A DNA stretch of 21,886 nucleotides, from NCBI GenBank assembly GCA_001579985.1, contig LRSR01001476.1:1-21886 (forward strand), in the 5' to 3' direction. How positions within the stretch are numbered: position 1 is the stretch's first letter; each line of letters starts with the position of its first letter. Below are positions 9,201 to 20,512 of the stretch, one piece after another. Under the pieces are notes generated by a model. That model saw only the letters and a list, made by a program, of their open reading frames with translations, did not search any database and had not been told where the DNA came from. Position numbers and translations under genes: made by a program. The DNA is from Hypsibius dujardini. Taxonomy: Eukaryota > Tardigrada > Eutardigrada > Parachela > Hypsibiidae.

Positions 9201-10392
9201 AGCCTGACTGTTCATTTGGAAGTCTGTGAACTTACCTGTGTGTCTATCTATCTATCTATCTGCCTGCCTGTCTTTCTGTCTTATCTGCTTGACCGTGTAT
9301 TTGTGTGTTTTTTTACTGACTGTCTGTGTCTGTCTATCTGTCTGTCTTCCTGCCTGCCTTTCTATTCATCTGTCTGACTGCTTGCTTGTCTGTTTTTTTA
9401 CTGTTTATCTGCCTGACTTTCTAAACCAATCTACCTGACCGTTTGTCTGCTCTTGTACTGGTTGTCAGACTCTGTCGATCTGTTTACCTGCTTGTTGCCG
9501 ATCTGTCTTACCTGCTTGTTGCCAATCTGTCTTGCTGTGCTGAGTAGCTAGCTACCTGTGCTTCTGTGCGTCTGTCGATCTACTGGCTTGTCTGCTTTGT
9601 CTGCGTGGGTCTCTATGTACAGTATTAGAGTATGTCACGTCTGTTAGTCTGCTTAACTCTCTATTTGTCTGTCTGCATATCGTTCCTTGATTTTTCCCTA
9701 GTAGTATGCCAATCACCTACCGTACTTAACTATGTCTTAAGGTCGATCCATTTTGCTGTTTGCTTTCTGAATTGTTTTATTGTACATCTGAATTCTACTT
9801 GCCTAATGCTATCATGATATATGTTTATCTCAATTAAAACACGTATTCCCTTTTTCAGATCGCCCCATTCAATAGTCCGGAAAAAACGCTTCGCCTCACC
9901 ATCCTCGTGGAGAATATGGGTCGTGTCAACTTTGTCCGCAACCCGAAGACGCTCGACACCCAGCGCAAAGGCATCATTGGGACCATCAGCCTCAACGGAG
10001 AGCCAGTGATTGACTGGACTGTACGACCGCTCGAGCTCCTCGACTCGCAAGTCAGACAACTCTCCGATTCAAACAACGGCTGGACAATTTGCTCATCCTC
10101 CCGAGTCTGCGTGCCTGGACTTGTGAGATTCCATCTGCAACTGGCTAAGGAGCCGTGTGACACCTTCTTTGACATGGAGGGATGGGGCAGGGGCGCGGTC
10201 TTTGCCAACGGGTTCAACGTGGGCCGGTACTGGCCGAGTGCGGGACCACAGAAGACGCTCTACGTTCCGGCGCCATTGCTGAGGAAGGGTGCGAATACGA
10301 TTGTGGTATTTGAGTTGCATTCGGTGCAGGCGCAGTTGAGGTTCGCTGGGGAAGCCGTTTTGGGGGAGATTGCAGAGCCGTGGGGACATTAG
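6271..10392 (+). CDS. GLB1L: GH35 beta-galactosidase-like protein (GLB1L2/3 type), 7 exons, about 632 residues
   Basis: Exons are 6271-6328, 6577-6793, 6866-6961, 7289-7572, 7782-8076, 8389-8803 and 9859-10392. All borders are GT-AG and the joined length is 633 codons. Landmarks are [18 protein letters not shown] (near residue 30), [36 protein letters not shown] with acid/base Glu175, [12 protein letters not shown] with nucleophile Glu249, [14 protein letters not shown], and the C-terminal beta-sandwich motifs [13 protein letters not shown] and NVGRYW. This is the complete GH35 catalytic barrel plus galactose-binding-like domains. The family removes terminal beta-galactose from glycans or glycolipids in lysosomes or outside the cell; the substrate here is unknown. 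The chosen start ([11 protein letters not shown]) has no signal peptide. The frame is open back to 6163, so an upstream exon supplying one is likely. TCTG or CAGA arrays fill introns 3, 4, 5 and 6. Confidence 0.95.
7056..7120. repeat. (TCTG)n microsatellite, beta-galactosidase intron 3
   Basis: A plus-strand run of TCTG/CCTG tetramers lies in the intron 6962-7288, followed by a short opposite-strand stretch (CAAACAGGCAGGACA) at about 7126. Confidence 0.95.
7596..7761. repeat. (TCTG)n microsatellite, beta-galactosidase intron 4
   Basis: Interrupted TCTG/CCTG tetramers on the plus strand occupy most of the 209-bp intron 7573-7781, upstream of exon 5. Confidence 0.95.
8139..8330. repeat. (CAGA)n microsatellite, beta-galactosidase intron 5, opposite orientation
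   Basis: A plus-strand run of CAGA/CAGG/CAAA tetramers in the intron 8077-8388. Its orientation is reversed relative to the arrays in introns 3, 4 and 6, so it is complementary to them within the same transcript. Confidence 0.95.
8804..9858 (+). other. Large intron 6 of the beta-galactosidase gene, mostly degenerate TCTG array
   Basis: The donor CAG|GTACCG and acceptor CCCTTTTTCAG bound a 1055-bp intron. About 9165-9672 is a degenerate TCTG/CCTG array broken by other sequence. The rest is AT-rich with no recognised gene. Reading frames inside it are low-complexity Cys/Leu/Ser peptides. Confidence 0.9.
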
Positions 10393-10440
10393 ATTTTCGA
10401 TGTTGCTGTGAACTGGGTTTTTACATCACGTAATTGAAGT

Positions 10441-10446
10441 AATAAA
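10441..10446 (+). terminator. Polyadenylation signal AATAAA of the beta-galactosidase gene
   Basis: A perfect AATAAA lies 48 bp after the TAG stop, a plausible position for a short 3'UTR. Confidence 0.75.
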
Positions 10447-10570
10447 ACTGGACGTTAATGCTTGCTAATGAACTGCGTTGAGCCTGGTCGGTAATAAGAG
10501 GTGTATAATATTTCACCGATTTGAGATCATTTTCTCGACAAACACACCGACATTCATTTAGCTTGACGGT

Positions 10571-10712
10571 CAGACAGATACACAGACGAGCAGACAAACA
10601 GACAACCGACAAAAACAAACAGACAGGCAGACAGACAGGCAGGCAGACAGACAGACAGACTGGCAGGCAAGCAGACAAATTGACAAACAGATAGGCTAAC
10701 TGCCAGGCAGGA
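10571..10712. repeat. (CAGA)n microsatellite downstream of the beta-galactosidase gene
   Basis: Plus-strand CAGA/CAGG/CAAA tetramers, the same family as the intronic arrays, about 125 bp past the polyadenylation signal. Confidence 0.95.
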
Positions 10713-12791
10713 TAAGAATTCAAATTACTAGTAAATTAAAGTTTAGCATAAATCATATACTGTTTCGATTTGTGAAAATCAGGAGTTATTATACCTTAAT
10801 TAATAATAGCTCATTCAGTTGGACATTCTCTTTTGTAGCCGTGCAGCATAGCCTTGTACGCAGTTTATTAAGATTTTTTGGATTTATCTTTAAATCTGTA
10901 TTTTGTCTGTATATCTATTTACTTATATATTTATGAATTTATCTGCATATGTATTTTATGTATGTATTTAAACTGTATTTATAAACCTTTATTTCTCTAT
11001 ACCTATATACTATCCATTTTTATCACACACAGTGTATGTATCTATAAGTGTAGCAGAAAGTGCGGGTTATCGTTATTCCAGCTTCCCTACTGGTATACTT
11101 CGTAGTTTGCGTAGTGTACAACGACCACTAATCGGTTTACCACATGTTAGGTTAAGTCGGTCCCGAAATTGCCGCTATCACAATTATTATTCGGCGGCAG
11201 TTGTGTTTTTGCTCCCCTCTCGTCACTCGTCCTGTGTTGTGTGCAATAACAATAAACGATGAGCGGATCCTAATGATGCTCCCTCATTGTCCGAATCCCG
11301 GTGGCGAAGGAGGGCGCGTCAAAAGAATGCGCGACAGACAGCCGATGCGGCCAGGCCGGTTCTTTATGCGGAAGTACGCTGCATACACAACGAGAGACAA
11401 TGATATGGAGAGAACAGAGAAAACATGCCGTTTCTAATAAGCAATGAAGCCGGGGCTTTGATCTTTATTGCCTAACATTATCGCGGTGACGACGGCTCAG
11501 CGGGGAACAATCGCGAGTTTGACCGTACCTCAAGTCGCTGATGATCCCTTATCACAACAACAATACTGCTTCATCGACACGTCGTGGCGGGAGCGACCAG
11601 ATTTTGCGGCTGAAAATTCGACCAGCTGTTCCGGGCCGTCCTTCGCAACCTCTCGATGATGCGAGAGGACTAAGGATTTTTACAATCAATATTTTATTTG
11701 TAATTGAATGATGGAGTAGTAAATGTGCCCATCATCTTTTGTCTGTTTTTACGTTTCTAAACTATTACGAATGCGTGCTAATTTGTTTAGTCCTCGTACT
11801 CTCGTGAATTAAATTTCAATTACAGACGAAAGATGACCACAAATCAAGCGGTTCAAGTGCACACTTTGCGCACTCAGATTGGCACGACCTCTCTTTCGAT
11901 AAACGTGCAGAATACAGTAGAACATAGTTGCCGTCCTAGCTTAAATTCTACGTGTAAAAAGAAAGTGGAGAATTCAATCCGAGTAACAGGCGAAATAACA
12001 GGCCGTGTGGCGCGAAATATATTTGATCAACAATTCCACTGAAGTAAAATAAAACGACGGGCAAAGAATAGATCAATTTAAGCGTTGCTAGAAGAAGTAA
12101 TAACTTGTTCACGTTTTTCTTTATTTCTTCATTATTATTGTTAACCAGCTCCTGCAAAGCAACTAAATTGTTTTCATTTGTTTTTATGCCACAAAACAAT
12201 TCCCAATCTATCCATGAAATTCATTGCGTGCAACTACCACTGGATTCCCACCGTTTTCTATCACACCACAGGCAAGCCCTGCTTCTTCACCAACAAAACC
12301 AATCGTGGGATCAAACGATCACTCACAAGCTCAATTCCGATTGATGAAGAGCGCGCCTCGACCACACACAAAATCAGCAAGTCCTTCGGGAGCGATTTAT
12401 CAAATCTATAACTCACTCTCCCAGTAACAGCGCATATCATATTAAAGCTCTACAAATTAACTGCGTATCTCTCTCTCTCTCCGCACACACGAGCAGTCAG
12501 AGTGTAATCTTCCGCCCTCTCCACAAACGACCCCGCACAAAACGGCGGGTGTTATCATTATACATCGCAATAAGGAAACAAAATGTCAAAGAGAGCAAAC
12601 GACCATTCACGTCAAAGTGTGTCTGTGTCTGTCTGTGTGTCTGTGTCCATCATTAACCGACCTCCCGCCCATTTTCCATATCGTTCCGCTGCTAAATCCG
12701 CGGACGCAATAATATCATCGCGTCAATCATATACAGTATATACATCTCCAATTTCGTATAAACTTCGTGTCTGTTAAATCTGACAGCATGA

Positions 12792-12894
12792 TCTCTCTCT
12801 CTCTCTTTTTCGTGACTTATGAGAGGGTTATTAAAAAAGATACACCCGTCACAGACAGCCAGAGAGAGAGAGAGAGGGAGAGAGAGAGAGAGAG
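12792..12894. repeat. (TC)n and (AG)n runs in inverted arrangement
   Basis: A pure TC run at about 12792-12806 is followed 55 bp later by a longer, nearly pure AG run at 12861-12894. The two are complementary and could form a hairpin. A polypurine/polypyrimidine tract of this kind can also adopt triplex structure. Confidence 0.85.
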
Positions 12895-13148
12895 GAAGAA
12901 TAAAGCAGATCATAAAAACGGATTAAAAATAGGGGAAAGAGAGTTATGATATACGGAATGAGAGAAGTGGGAATACCACACCATGACATTTCTTTGTTCA
13001 CATGCTTATATTTATATCGCTAAAAAGATCAGTAATGTAATCTCTAAACTCAATTTGTCAAAATTTAAGCCGCAGCAGCGCTTTTTCCTCCAGTCGCACT
13101 GCTATTTTGCTACAGTAAAAATTCACCAGGATTTCTTTTACATGTCGG

Positions 13149-15836
13149 CTATTTTTCGTGGGCCACGCCCAGAAGTGCCTGAAACAGCGCGGTCCGCTGC
13201 GGGGATGCCTCCTTTATCATCATCCCACCGACGACGGCAGACCTTGGGCTGTTGCACGACGTGACCTTTGGGCTCCAGGCGATCGGGGGCGGGGAGAAGT
13301 TGGGCGGACTGTCCGCCTGCTTCGGGGGCGCTCCTTGTGCGGTGGCGAGGTGGTGGTGAGCTTCCGCCGCCGAATTACTGCGTGAAAATCCGGGAAACGG
13401 GTATTGGAAGTTACCGTTGTGAGGGTGGGATAGGGCTGCGCCGCGGCCGTACGGGTACATGCCGTACATGAAGGGATGACCTGCAGGGATAACAAATATT
13501 CCAGTTAGTCAACTGTGTAAAGCAAACTCAGTGTAACTAAATATTTTAATCAATTATTTAGTTATTGGGAATCTTAGTCCAAGTTTTTTTTTCACCTCAA
13601 TTTTTATTATAGTTTTTATTTATTATTTTAACGTTTTTCAAGAAATTGATTGCAATTAATATGTAGGTCGCAAAAACTTTATTTAGTAAATCAGCCTTTA
13701 AGGTTGCAAAATTTATATTTTGTATATATTTTGTATTTATTTGTTGCCCAGTAATTCAGCCATTTAATATAGTCCTAGTATACGCAGTAACTGCGAATAG
13801 AAGTTCCGTTTCCCCTCTTAAATTTGCATAGTTAATACTTAGTTTAAGTCTAAACTTAGAGTAAACTTGCTAATTAAAATTATACAACATTAAATGCTAA
13901 AGGTTTAATGTTAGATATAATTTTATTGTTTAATTTAGTTCATATGCATTTTCTACTGACCTGCGTTTGGAGTGGGCGAATTTGCGGAGGCGTTGCTGGG
14001 GTTTTGTGCATGTTGATGGCCGTGAGGAATGCATCCAGCGGTGGCGGCGTACCGGTGGAAGGAGTTGGACGTCGCCGCCAGGTTGAACATGTACGCCGCA
14101 AAATGGGGATCCGTGTAGGGCCAGGCCAGCGACATCCGCTGGCGTTTGTCCTTCATCCGACGGTTTTGGAACCACACCTGTATAAGAAGGAACAAAAGAG
14201 ACGTTAGAATGAACTTCACTTTTTGTACTTATTGTGTTTACTTTTTGTGTTTATTGTATTGTATTTTTATTATTATTCATTACATTGTGTTTCTTGTATA
14301 TATTTTCGTTTCACTATAGTCACCCCCTTTTCCCAAATAAAATACAATTTAAAATCAAGTCAACTTTTGTGCTAGTCATTTATTTTTATTTCACCTGAGC
14401 TGAGCGTTTAAGGTTTTTAAAAACTCCGCAGGACGTCCCAATTTCTTTGGGATAGTATTAATTACAGTAGCTTTAACTAAGCAACCGTGTACTTTTCAGT
14501 ATCACTTGCTAAAAAATACATAAATACATTGTGTATATATTTTATTTTGCCTGAGCAGGAGATTCAAAATATATTACGGTTAATTCGTAAAATACATTTG
14601 TATCTCTGAACGCGACCAAATATAACTGAAAAAGAAATATATTCCACTGAATTTCGTGAAATACAATTTCATGATACAATTTTTGATACAATTTGTATCG
14701 ACCTTTCAAATCGCGAAATGTAAATTAAGCAGACGTTACATTTAGAATATAAAACAGAAATCACTTTGGTGATTTTCATTTTTGTTTTCGCTTATACACA
14801 AATTCAAAATACTTTTGCAATCAAAGGTCAATCACAATCATGTTCCCTATTTGCATAATCAGAACAGAAAGAACTAATTAATTACCTTTAAAAAAGGTAA
14901 ATTTTTTCTTGAAAGCTGTCTGATGGAAAATAATGTTTGCCAATGGCGCTTGCAGATGTCGCGCTTTTTGATATGCCGAGTTTCCAATGATATATAATGA
15001 TGTTTGATTGTTATAATAATTTTAATAATCACAAATATTGATAATCACGAATATGAATAATTTATTTTGTCTGCAACAAGACTTCATTAACTTCAAATTG
15101 CATTCCTTACCGCACGGACACATACAAATACAAATAGAAAAAATTATACGAAGTCAAGATCACACGAGCGTTATAAATGTCAAACAACTAATTGCGAATG
15201 ACACTAAACTAACCAGAATTACACTAAAAGATTTAGTATTGAAAAAACTATGCTACAATTCCTTAGTAACTGATTTATGACTGACTAAAAAACTTATCAA
15301 TTACTACTCTGTTTTCCCGTTTTGCGCTTATTTTGCGATCACCTCTTTTCACATTTACCGCCTCACGGAAGAAAGTTCTGTGTCGCGCGGAAATATTTTT
15401 GTTTCATCTGACACCTTCAATTTTATCTGAACGTCCGTCATCTTCCGTCTCGATACCTTAATAGTGCTTTCGGGGAGGTTCAAGCTGGCGGCCAGCTCGC
15501 AGCGTCGCGGCCGCGACACGTAGTTCTCCCGGAGGAACTCCTTCTCCAGCCGTCCGATCTGGTCGCGTGAAAAAGCCGTCCTATACCGGCGAATCGGATT
15601 GTTCGGGTCGTTCATCGCACAGCCTGCAACAACACCATTCAAAATTGCGTTAAAAATTCATAAAAAAGCCTCTCTGCCTAGGGAAATAAATATTCCAAAA
15701 TTTAATTGCAAAATTATCTACAAAAGAGGGGGAAAAAACAGTTACCGGTCGATTTATCCGACCCTTCTGAAATATCCAGCATGTAGTCCGCCCCTTCGTC
15801 TGACTGCTGACTGTCCATTTCCTTGTGCATATTCAT
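13149..15836 (-). CDS. eve: Even-skipped/Evx homeodomain transcription factor, 4 exons, about 268 residues
   Basis: Exons in transcript order are 15836-15746, 15623-15457, 14177-13961 and 13480-13149, with GT-AG borders throughout and 269 codons joined. The homeodomain covers residues 41-100 ([48 protein letters not shown]) with Gln at position 50 and Asn at 51. It is diagnostic of the Eve/Evx class. The 1279-bp second intron splits it between positions 46 and 47. The Eve-like tail begins [18 protein letters not shown] and becomes rich in Pro, Ala, Asn and His. The last 12 residues, [12 protein letters not shown], loosely recall the LFQPY-type Groucho motif of other Eve proteins. The N-terminus is short and acidic. 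An upstream exon is possible: the frame is open to a CAG acceptor at 15869, and Met 15836 is the first in-frame Met after it. By family knowledge it is a nuclear, DNA-binding, mostly repressive patterning factor. Confidence 0.95.
14178..15456 (-). other. Even-skipped intron 2, AT-rich
   Basis: The donor AAG|GTATCG (15457/15456) and acceptor TATACAG|GTGTGG (14178/14177) bound 1279 bp of AT-rich sequence without recognised genes or repeat arrays. As the largest intron of a developmental gene it could carry enhancers, but I see no identifiable sites. Confidence 0.85.
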
Positions 15837-16121
15837 AGTGCGAAGGAAAGAATGCGACGAAAACGGGTCTGAAACGAAATTCGGGAAGAGAAGAAAATAG
15901 GCAAAAAATTGGAAATTCAGGAAGGAAGATATTTTAAAATATTCCAGAGTGTCTTTATCCAGGCGAGTGAAAAGCGTACAATGAAATTAGTCATCGAAAG
16001 ATCTTTTCCCGTGGCATCACCAGGATCGGAAAATCTTCCGCGGGGCGTGGTCTTTCGTGGCGAAGAATGCCATTGGTGGGGGAGAGGGAAGCGGCACTTA
16101 TAGCTTCGTTATTGGCTGCCA

Positions 16122-16226
16122 CTATGTGGTCTCTCTCACTTGCCCCTATGTTGTCTCTCTCACTTGTCCCTATCTGGTCTCTCTCACTTGCCCCTATGGG
16201 CCCTATGTCGTCTCTCTCACTTAGTG
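16122..16226. repeat. 24-bp tandem repeat, four copies
   Basis: The unit CTATGTGGTCTCTCTCACTT plus GCCC recurs at 16122-16145, 16146-16169, 16170-16193 and 16203-16226, with a 9-bp partial unit (CTATGGGCC) before the last copy. Because 24 and 9 are multiples of three, a minus-strand frame (15991-16266) stays open and reads SERDxIGx repeats. No splice joint from that frame to the even-skipped frame was found. Confidence 0.9.
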
Positions 16227-16825
16227 CGACGGTCCGATGCAGTTTACAAGGCAACATTCTTGCCAAATGAAAACGGAAGCCATAATGGCTTTATGGGTCG
16301 TTCGTTCCATTCCTGACGGTCTGAATGGATAAACTATGAAGGCAGGCTTGGATTTGCATGCAACTGCACGGAACAGCTGCAGCTGATTTCAAGAAATTGC
16401 AAGTGAAATAATTAATCTGATTCAGGCGAGGATAAAAGTGAGGTAATGCACATAAAGTAGCGTATTTTTATTGAAAGTTTGTAAAATATTGCCCCATGTT
16501 CGCGAGACATCGTCAAAAAAATGGCTTGTAAGATAAAACGTGTTCATCGCCTTTCCAATTTGTTGAAGCCTATAACTCGCGCTCTTATTATTTTCATTTG
16601 TTCGTGTTATTATTTATTTCTGTTGAAATTAGTATTCTTTTTTTTTATTATTCTTTATTACTGTTTGTATTTATTTATGTCTAAATTATATATTTTTGCT
16701 ATGTTAAGTTTATGTCCAAACGTAAACACAATGAGTTAAATGGACCTGCCTCAATATCAATCTATATATTACGTATCTATAGAATATAAACCCTTTGGTA
16801 TATACACCACCTTGCAGTAAATTCA

Positions 16826-16982
16826 TACTGTACTGCCGCGATTAAACCGGTCACTTTTTTCCCCGGGCAGCGCATTCGACTTGTGTGAGTGTGAGTGTGT
16901 GAGTGTGTGTGCTCACTCAACACACAGGCGCGTGTGACGGGGGCGCGGCTAAAGTTACCGGTTTAATCGCGGCAGTACAGTA
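16826..16982. mobile_element. MITE-like element with 32-bp terminal inverted repeats and TA flanks
   Basis: The left end 16826-16857 (TACTGTACTGCCGCGATTAA and onward) and right end 16951-16982 are reverse complements with a single mismatch (position 16852 against 16956). Both outermost dinucleotides are TA, fitting a Tc1/mariner-type TA target duplication around 30-bp inverted repeats. The 93-bp interior is (GTGTGA)n-like and GC-rich with no coding capacity, so any movement would need a transposase from elsewhere. Confidence 0.8.
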
Positions 16983-17515
16983 CATATTAAACATATTTCA
17001 CCTATACTGTAACCTCACACAAAACTTACTGCAAAAACGGTTCCAACAATTAGTGATTTTACCAACTGCTTCAAGAACTACAATGAATGGTTCAAAATTT
17101 CTTTTAAGTGAAACCAATTGAGGATTTCAGTTTCTTTGAATGTGACTTTATTAATAATAAAACTTGAAGTGGAATCAATCTGAATTATTTCGGCATGTGA
17201 AATACTTCCCAAATCAGAAAACCAAGGGAAAATATACAGACAAAGTCGATTCAGACAAACCGATCGATGTCTGAGTCGCGCGTTGTGGGAAACGATAAAG
17301 CCGCAACGGTAGTGTGAAACGATAAAGTGCAGCTCTCCGTCCGTATGTCGTTAAGGCGCCTCATAATCCGCAATCATGACGGAATGGTTTTTTTGACGCC
17401 GACCATGCAAGGCGGTGGCGGCGGCGGCGTGGATCCGCCAAGGAGGCCGTTTTATGGCCGTGTTATTTCTTTCAATTTTATGAGTATGCCAATTGCATGA
17501 TGGCCGTGGTCCCTC

Positions 17516-17556
17516 GACCGTCCGTCCGTCCGTGTGTGTGTGTGTGTGTGTGTGTG
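17516..17556. repeat. (CCGT)n followed by (GT)n microsatellite
   Basis: About four CCGT units run directly into about twelve GT units. Confidence 0.95.
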
Positions 17557-17924
17557 GGATGGAATCATCAGCGGAAAGCTGACCATTAAGTTGATCGTTA
17601 ACTGCCGTTTCATGATGTCCCATCCCACGGCTACTAAATGATATGCGCCCATGCCCAAACGACTAATCAAAGTAATCAAAGTCGTAATAACCGTCCGTCC
17701 ATCGGATGCATATCAAATCCGGAGGATTTTCTCGTAAGCGCTTTTAGGCCTCTTGCACTTTTAACGGCCGCGCGTCATACATCGAATTGGTTCGTTTCTT
17801 CGTCTGTGAATACTTTTGAATCACGCCTTTTGTTTCTTTTGACGGACAAAGTATAATATTGTTCACATCAGATTTTATTAGAAAAATAAAACGAACATTT
17901 CACACAAATATAGCTCTTTTAGTT

Positions 17925-18185
17925 TAACAGTTTTATTATTATTTTATTTATTCTTTAAATAGATAGCATTCAAATTAAGTTTTTCGGCAATAATTATACT
18001 AATTACCAATAATTATATTTCTGCAATATTTCTCTAATATTAATGTTACGTTTTCTGGTTCCCATAATAAATAATGATATTCTGTAGTAATGATATTGTG
18101 ATCAAGTTCCTCTGTAACAATGATATTTCTATTATTTCTGCAATAAATAATAATATTAAGTATCAATATTAATAATTCAATAAAG
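17925..18185. repeat. AT-rich low-complexity tract
   Basis: Clusters of TTATT, AATAAT and ATTATT with recurrent TAATGATATT-like strings (about 18070-18130). No gene. Confidence 0.7.
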
Positions 18186-19555
18186 CCTGGTTATTTTGCA
18201 TTGATTTTGGCGCTGAAATAGAACCGATCAAATACTGACGTAGAAATCAGGCATGAGGCCAAATATGATTACCAGTAATGATAGCGACGCTGTCCATAAT
18301 TTATAACTGATCGCACAATTATTACAATATCAAATACTCATTTTTTGTTAGAGCAGATGGAACGATACTTCTATTTTCAGATAAAAAAATTCGGTCCAAA
18401 CTATCAACACTATCAACGCGAACCATGGACTACTCTACGAATGGAGAAGAGAAAGAAAAAGAAAGAGAATCCGGTTACCGACAAGTTTAAAGGCAAGAAA
18501 TAAATTATTATATTGTAAATTGTCGATGTTTGAAGAGCTCTTTCATGAAAGAAAATTTCACCCAATCGACACGACAGAGACATGAGATTACTGTTACTTT
18601 ATTATCATCGAAAATTCGAAGGGATCACAGGCGGTTTTCGTTGTCCAATCCCACGTTATTCCATTCATCGATATAAATGCTCAGACGTGAACTGAATGTA
18701 TCCGCTAAATTACCTTGTGCGAACTGCGAAGAGACGAAGGAGTGAGAGAGCGAGAGCGAAAGAATGAAATGATATGAGCTTGGATCATGTCTAAAATATA
18801 TATGATGTGACCGAATCGCGGTTGGTTGAGCATTTCCGTCAGGCCCGAGGTATATGGACATTTTTCAACGAGCTGGCGACAGACAGTCATATATTTTGGC
18901 GGCCCATAAACTGTGTCGTCTGTAAATGGTCAATGGTCAGCTATCTCACTTGTCTGTATGTGTGTGCATTATACCACCGGTAAAAGTTTCGAAGCGTGTC
19001 GCTGTTGTGGGAAGCTCCGGTTGTGAGGGTCTTCCGCATTTTAAATTCAATAATTAAAACTTTATGCTTGTTTGCTGATGATGCGTTAATTCAAAGATAT
19101 GCATGGCCCGTGTGTGGGAAGAATTCAGGCGATAAAAGATACACGAGGTAGTGTCCGGCGGTGTTCGACTGTGCTTGAAGAATTTTTAAAATGAATGTGG
19201 TTGTTAAATAAATTGATTGAAGTGAGACGGGAGAGGGGAAGAAAGGAAGGAAGTAAGGAAAAGGAAGCGACACGAAGTTGTCTGCCTTGTGTGACTGTAA
19301 GTGAAATCCTGGGGGAGTTTAAGGGTTGTTAAACAATTGGAAAGGAGTTAAAACTGCGGATATACGACCGCTCCTCTTCTGGGGACGATCGATTTCCTGT
19401 ATACGGGGGCGAGGGATTTAAATTAATTCTTCAGCCTCAAATTCAGAATTTGATCATGTTCATGTTTTCACGGTGTTCATCGATTGAAAAATGTCAGTTG
19501 AATTTAAGAAAAACATCTATCCAAACGTGATAAACTGGAAGCAGTTTTGCGCTAC

Positions 19556-19726
19556 ATAATAATTATAGCAATAATAATACATATAATACAATAAATAATA
19601 CAATAATACTAGAATATTACTACAATAATAATTCAATATTACTACAATATTACTACAATAATAATACAACAATACTACAATAATGCTGCAATATTACTGC
19701 AATAATAATACAATAATATTATCATT
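19556..19726. repeat. AT-rich trinucleotide-type array (AATAAT/TACTAC/ACAATA)
   Basis: A run built from TACTACAATA and AATAATA strings, with related longer units such as ATATTACTACAATA repeated around 19613-19660. Confidence 0.9.
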
Positions 19727-20396
19727 AGTTCATATTGATATACATATGAACACATGTATACAGTAATCAGTATCAACGAAATTAATGTTCTGTTAGGGTT
19801 ATATAAATTAGTGTCGTGTGAATTTAAATTTTTTGAAGAGTGAGAAGTAAATGTAATGAAAATAAGCTTTGAAAATAAATGAAAAAACATGAATAAAAGT
19901 ATAAGGTATAGATTGTACTGTGTGCTTCATGGATTTTTTATCCTACAGAATAACAAGAAGCCCGTACCGATAGATGGGCAGATAGGTAAGATAAAGTGAA
20001 CGGTTTTCTAAAAAAGCCGCTAATCGCGGCTGAGAATTCTTGTGCGGGCTTGTTAGCTTTTGACACCAATCGTAAAACTTTTACAAGTCGCGCTGCGGGA
20101 CATTGTTTCTGTTGCCATTGTTTGTCTCTAATCGGCCAGGCGGCCGGCGAAATCATCCACCACGGCTAATTGCCGCTGCTGCCTGTCCCTCTTCCCAGCA
20201 TGCACGTTCCCTATTCACGACCGGTAATGACCTTGTTTGCTCCGTGCATACCTTTTCATTGAAAAGTAATGGTTTGATGATCCTGGAGACCTTTGTCGGC
20301 CATGCGTGCTCTAAACATAGGAGTACCCGATTACTCAGGAACACACATGGAAGGCAGGTAGTTGAGAGGGAAACAGACTAAAAACATACTCGTACA

Positions 20397-20512
20397 AACA
20401 GATAGACAGACAGACAGACAGGCAGACAAATAGACAGACACACAGAACGATATATAGACAGACAAACAGACAGACAGGCACACAGATAGACATGTAGACA
20501 GACAGATAGGAA
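20397..20512. repeat. (CAGA)n microsatellite
   Basis: Plus-strand CAGA/CAGG/CAAA tetramers, the same family as the arrays in other introns and spacers of the window. Confidence 0.95.

Larger units (their letters stand above)
10393..13148. other. Convergent intergenic region between beta-galactosidase and even-skipped
   Basis: I recognise no gene. It holds the beta-galactosidase 3'UTR, microsatellites, an AT-rich stretch at about 10870-11030, a small hairpin (CCTCTCG at 11649-11655 with CGAGAGG at 11662-11668), a GTGTCTGT-rich stretch at about 12615-12650 and TC/AG arrays. The frames at 11468-11659, 11833-12042 and 12105-12427 have no features I can match. The even-skipped 3'UTR must end in its right part; no minus-strand AATAAA was identified there. 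Confidence 0.6.

Noticed and set aside
13158-13495. Alternative frames on both strands across the last even-skipped exon
   Set aside because: GC-rich shadows of the real minus-strand coding frame, which joins in phase with the homeodomain exon.
15991-16266. Upstream coding exon of even-skipped with SERD repeats
   Set aside because: The only good donor (CTG|GTGATG near 16018) ends in phase 0, which does not match the phase needed at the 15869 acceptor.
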